From the NCBI GenBank assembly GCA_947176425.1, contig CAMWQV010000159.1:1-5751 (forward strand): a stretch of DNA of 5,751 nucleotides, read 5' to 3'. Positions within the stretch are counted from its first letter, which is position 1; the number at the start of each line of letters is the position of its first letter. Under the pieces are notes generated by a model. The model searched no databases and had not been told where the DNA came from. It worked only from the letters and a program-made list of their open reading frames with translations. Made by a program: the position numbers and the translations under genes. Positions 5,037 to 5,751 of the stretch are shown piece by piece. The DNA comes from an uncultured Clostridia bacterium (lineage in GTDB: Bacteria; Bacillota; Clostridia; Oscillospirales; Oscillospiraceae).

Positions 5037-5751
5037 ATGTCCGAACCCATCTATTCCATCAACCACAACGGCGTATTAGAGGGCTGTGTGAATCCCGGCG
5101 CAGAACTGACCATACCGGAGGGCGTGAAGACCATCGGGGAACGGGCTTTCAAGAACACGGAGGACCTGCAAAAAGTCATATTCCCCGCCAGTCTGGAACG
5201 CATCTGTACAGAAGCCTTCTGCGGCTGTGAACAGCTGACAGAAGTTGTATTTAACGACGGCCTGCGCACTATACAAGACGGCGCGTTTCGGGGTACCGGA
5301 CTGGCCTCTGTTGTAATCCCCGCGGGCGTGCGTATGCTGCATACCGGGACATTCTGCGGCTGTTTTCATTTGAAAGAAGTACGGATACTAGGCGACTGCG
5401 CAGGGCTTGAGAGAAACGTGTTTTCCTCGTTCTGCGTCATCATCGCGCCTAATACGCCTGTCAAAAATTTCTCCGCCTTAAAATCCTGGGCTGTCGTTGG
5501 ATTTGCGCAGGCGGTATGGAAACAAATGGAAATCCCGGAAAATATCCGGACGGACTATCTCAAGTACATCCGCCGCCAGCGGAAACTGCTTTATGATACA
5601 GCCTTAAAATACACTGTCCTGCTGCGGTTGATGCTGGAGGAAAAAATCCTGCCCCAGTCCGATTTTGACGCCGTGCTGGACGCTTCCACGAAAAATAACC
5701 ATGCGGAATGTACCGCCATGCTGCTGGAGTATCAGCGCAAAAACTTCAAAC
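5037..5751 (+). CDS. BspA-type leucine-rich repeat protein with helical insert, paralogue of LRR gene 1 (3' partial)
   Basis: The frame is open from the ATG to the window end: 238 codons, with no stop reached. Residues about 7-118 form LRR_5 repeats (LTIPEGVKTIGERAFKNTEDL, then FPASLERICTEAFCGCEQL, then IPAGVRMLHTGTFCGCFHL). Residues about 118-165 are a degenerate last repeat plus linker (VIIAPNT). Residues about 166-238 are the helical insert, with YIRR at 177-180 and LLEYQRKNFK at the edge, exactly the order seen in gene 1. By analogy an AKKIW linker and a second LRR array should follow beyond the window. The N-terminus (MSEPIYSINHNGVLEG) is polar with no signal peptide, pointing to a cytoplasmic protein, unlike secreted BspA. 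The start is set by AAGGAGGA 6 nt upstream. It lies divergent from hicAB. Family assignment is secure; its binding partner is unknown. Confidence 0.92.
   Translation, partial: MSEPIYSINHNGVLEGCVNPGAELTIPEGVKTIGERAFKNTEDLQKVIFPASLERICTEAFCGCEQLTEVVFNDGLRTIQDGAFRGTGLASVVIPAGVRMLHTGTFCGCFHLKEVRILGDCAGLERNVFSSFCVIIAPNTPVKNFSALKSWAVVGFAQAVWKQMEIPENIRTDYLKYIRRQRKLLYDTALKYTVLLRLMLEEKILPQSDFDAVLDASTKNNHAECTAMLLEYQRKNFK
5532..5750 (+). other. Conserved alpha-helical insert module in LRR gene 4
   Basis: This is the counterpart of the insert in LRR gene 1. The distance from YIRR to LLEYQ is 52 residues in both proteins with no gap. Conserved positions cluster at YIRRxR, AL, L..M..EK, DF, and A.LLEYQ..NFK. 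Since only the helical core and LRR frame are shared while surface positions differ, the module is probably structural or an interaction platform. It is cut by the window end. Confidence 0.68.

Noticed and set aside
1..5751. CRISPR array or tandem DNA repeats
   Set aside because: The only periodicity is the roughly 69-base coding period of the LRR units, which is conserved as protein and not as identical DNA repeats with spacers.

Overview
The window most resembles a gut-type Clostridia genome (Oscillospiraceae/Lachnospiraceae-like). This is an inference from GC-rich coding sequence interrupted by an AT-richer stretch, AGGAGG-type ribosome binding sites, BspA-type (LRR_5) leucine-rich-repeat proteins without visible signal peptides, a VWA-like/DUF2201-type protein, and a hicAB module of the type common in that group. 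No tRNA, rRNA, CRISPR array, transposase or phage gene is visible.

Layout. (1) Bases 1-2109 (+) hold the 3' part of a large LRR protein, in the order LRR array, alpha-helical insert, 'AKKIW' beta-rich linker, second LRR array. Its start lies upstream of the window. (2) Bases 2140-3426 (+) encode a 428-residue protein with an N-terminal metallopeptidase-like domain, in which the HExxH glutamate is replaced by leucine, and a C-terminal VWA-like domain with an intact MIDAS. (3) Bases 3438-4538 (+) encode a 366-residue LRR protein that begins directly at the AKKIW linker, so it is a stand-alone version of the C-terminal half of gene 1. These three genes are 30 and 11 nt apart on one strand and are very likely one operon. 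(4) Bases 4547-4996 (-) hold a complete but decayed hicAB toxin-antitoxin locus: consensus promoter with a palindrome in its spacer, RBS, hicA remnant, hicB, terminator. hicA has lost its N-terminal segment and its reading frame. HicB is only 71 residues because the middle of the antitoxin is missing. (5) Bases 5037 to the window end (+) hold the 5' part of a fourth gene, a paralogue of gene 1 that repeats the LRR plus helical-insert architecture.

How they may work together. Proteins with the metallopeptidase-like plus VWA-like architecture are typically encoded next to MoxR-type AAA+ ATPases, forming ATPase/VWA chaperone-like pairs. No ATPase is in the window; if this is such a locus, it should lie just outside. 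Three LRR paralogues flanking one VWA protein suggest that the LRR proteins supply recognition surfaces or scaffolds for a VWA-centred complex. This is inference. The decayed hicAB, opposite in strand and lower in GC than its surroundings, looks like a later insertion that split the LRR/VWA cluster.
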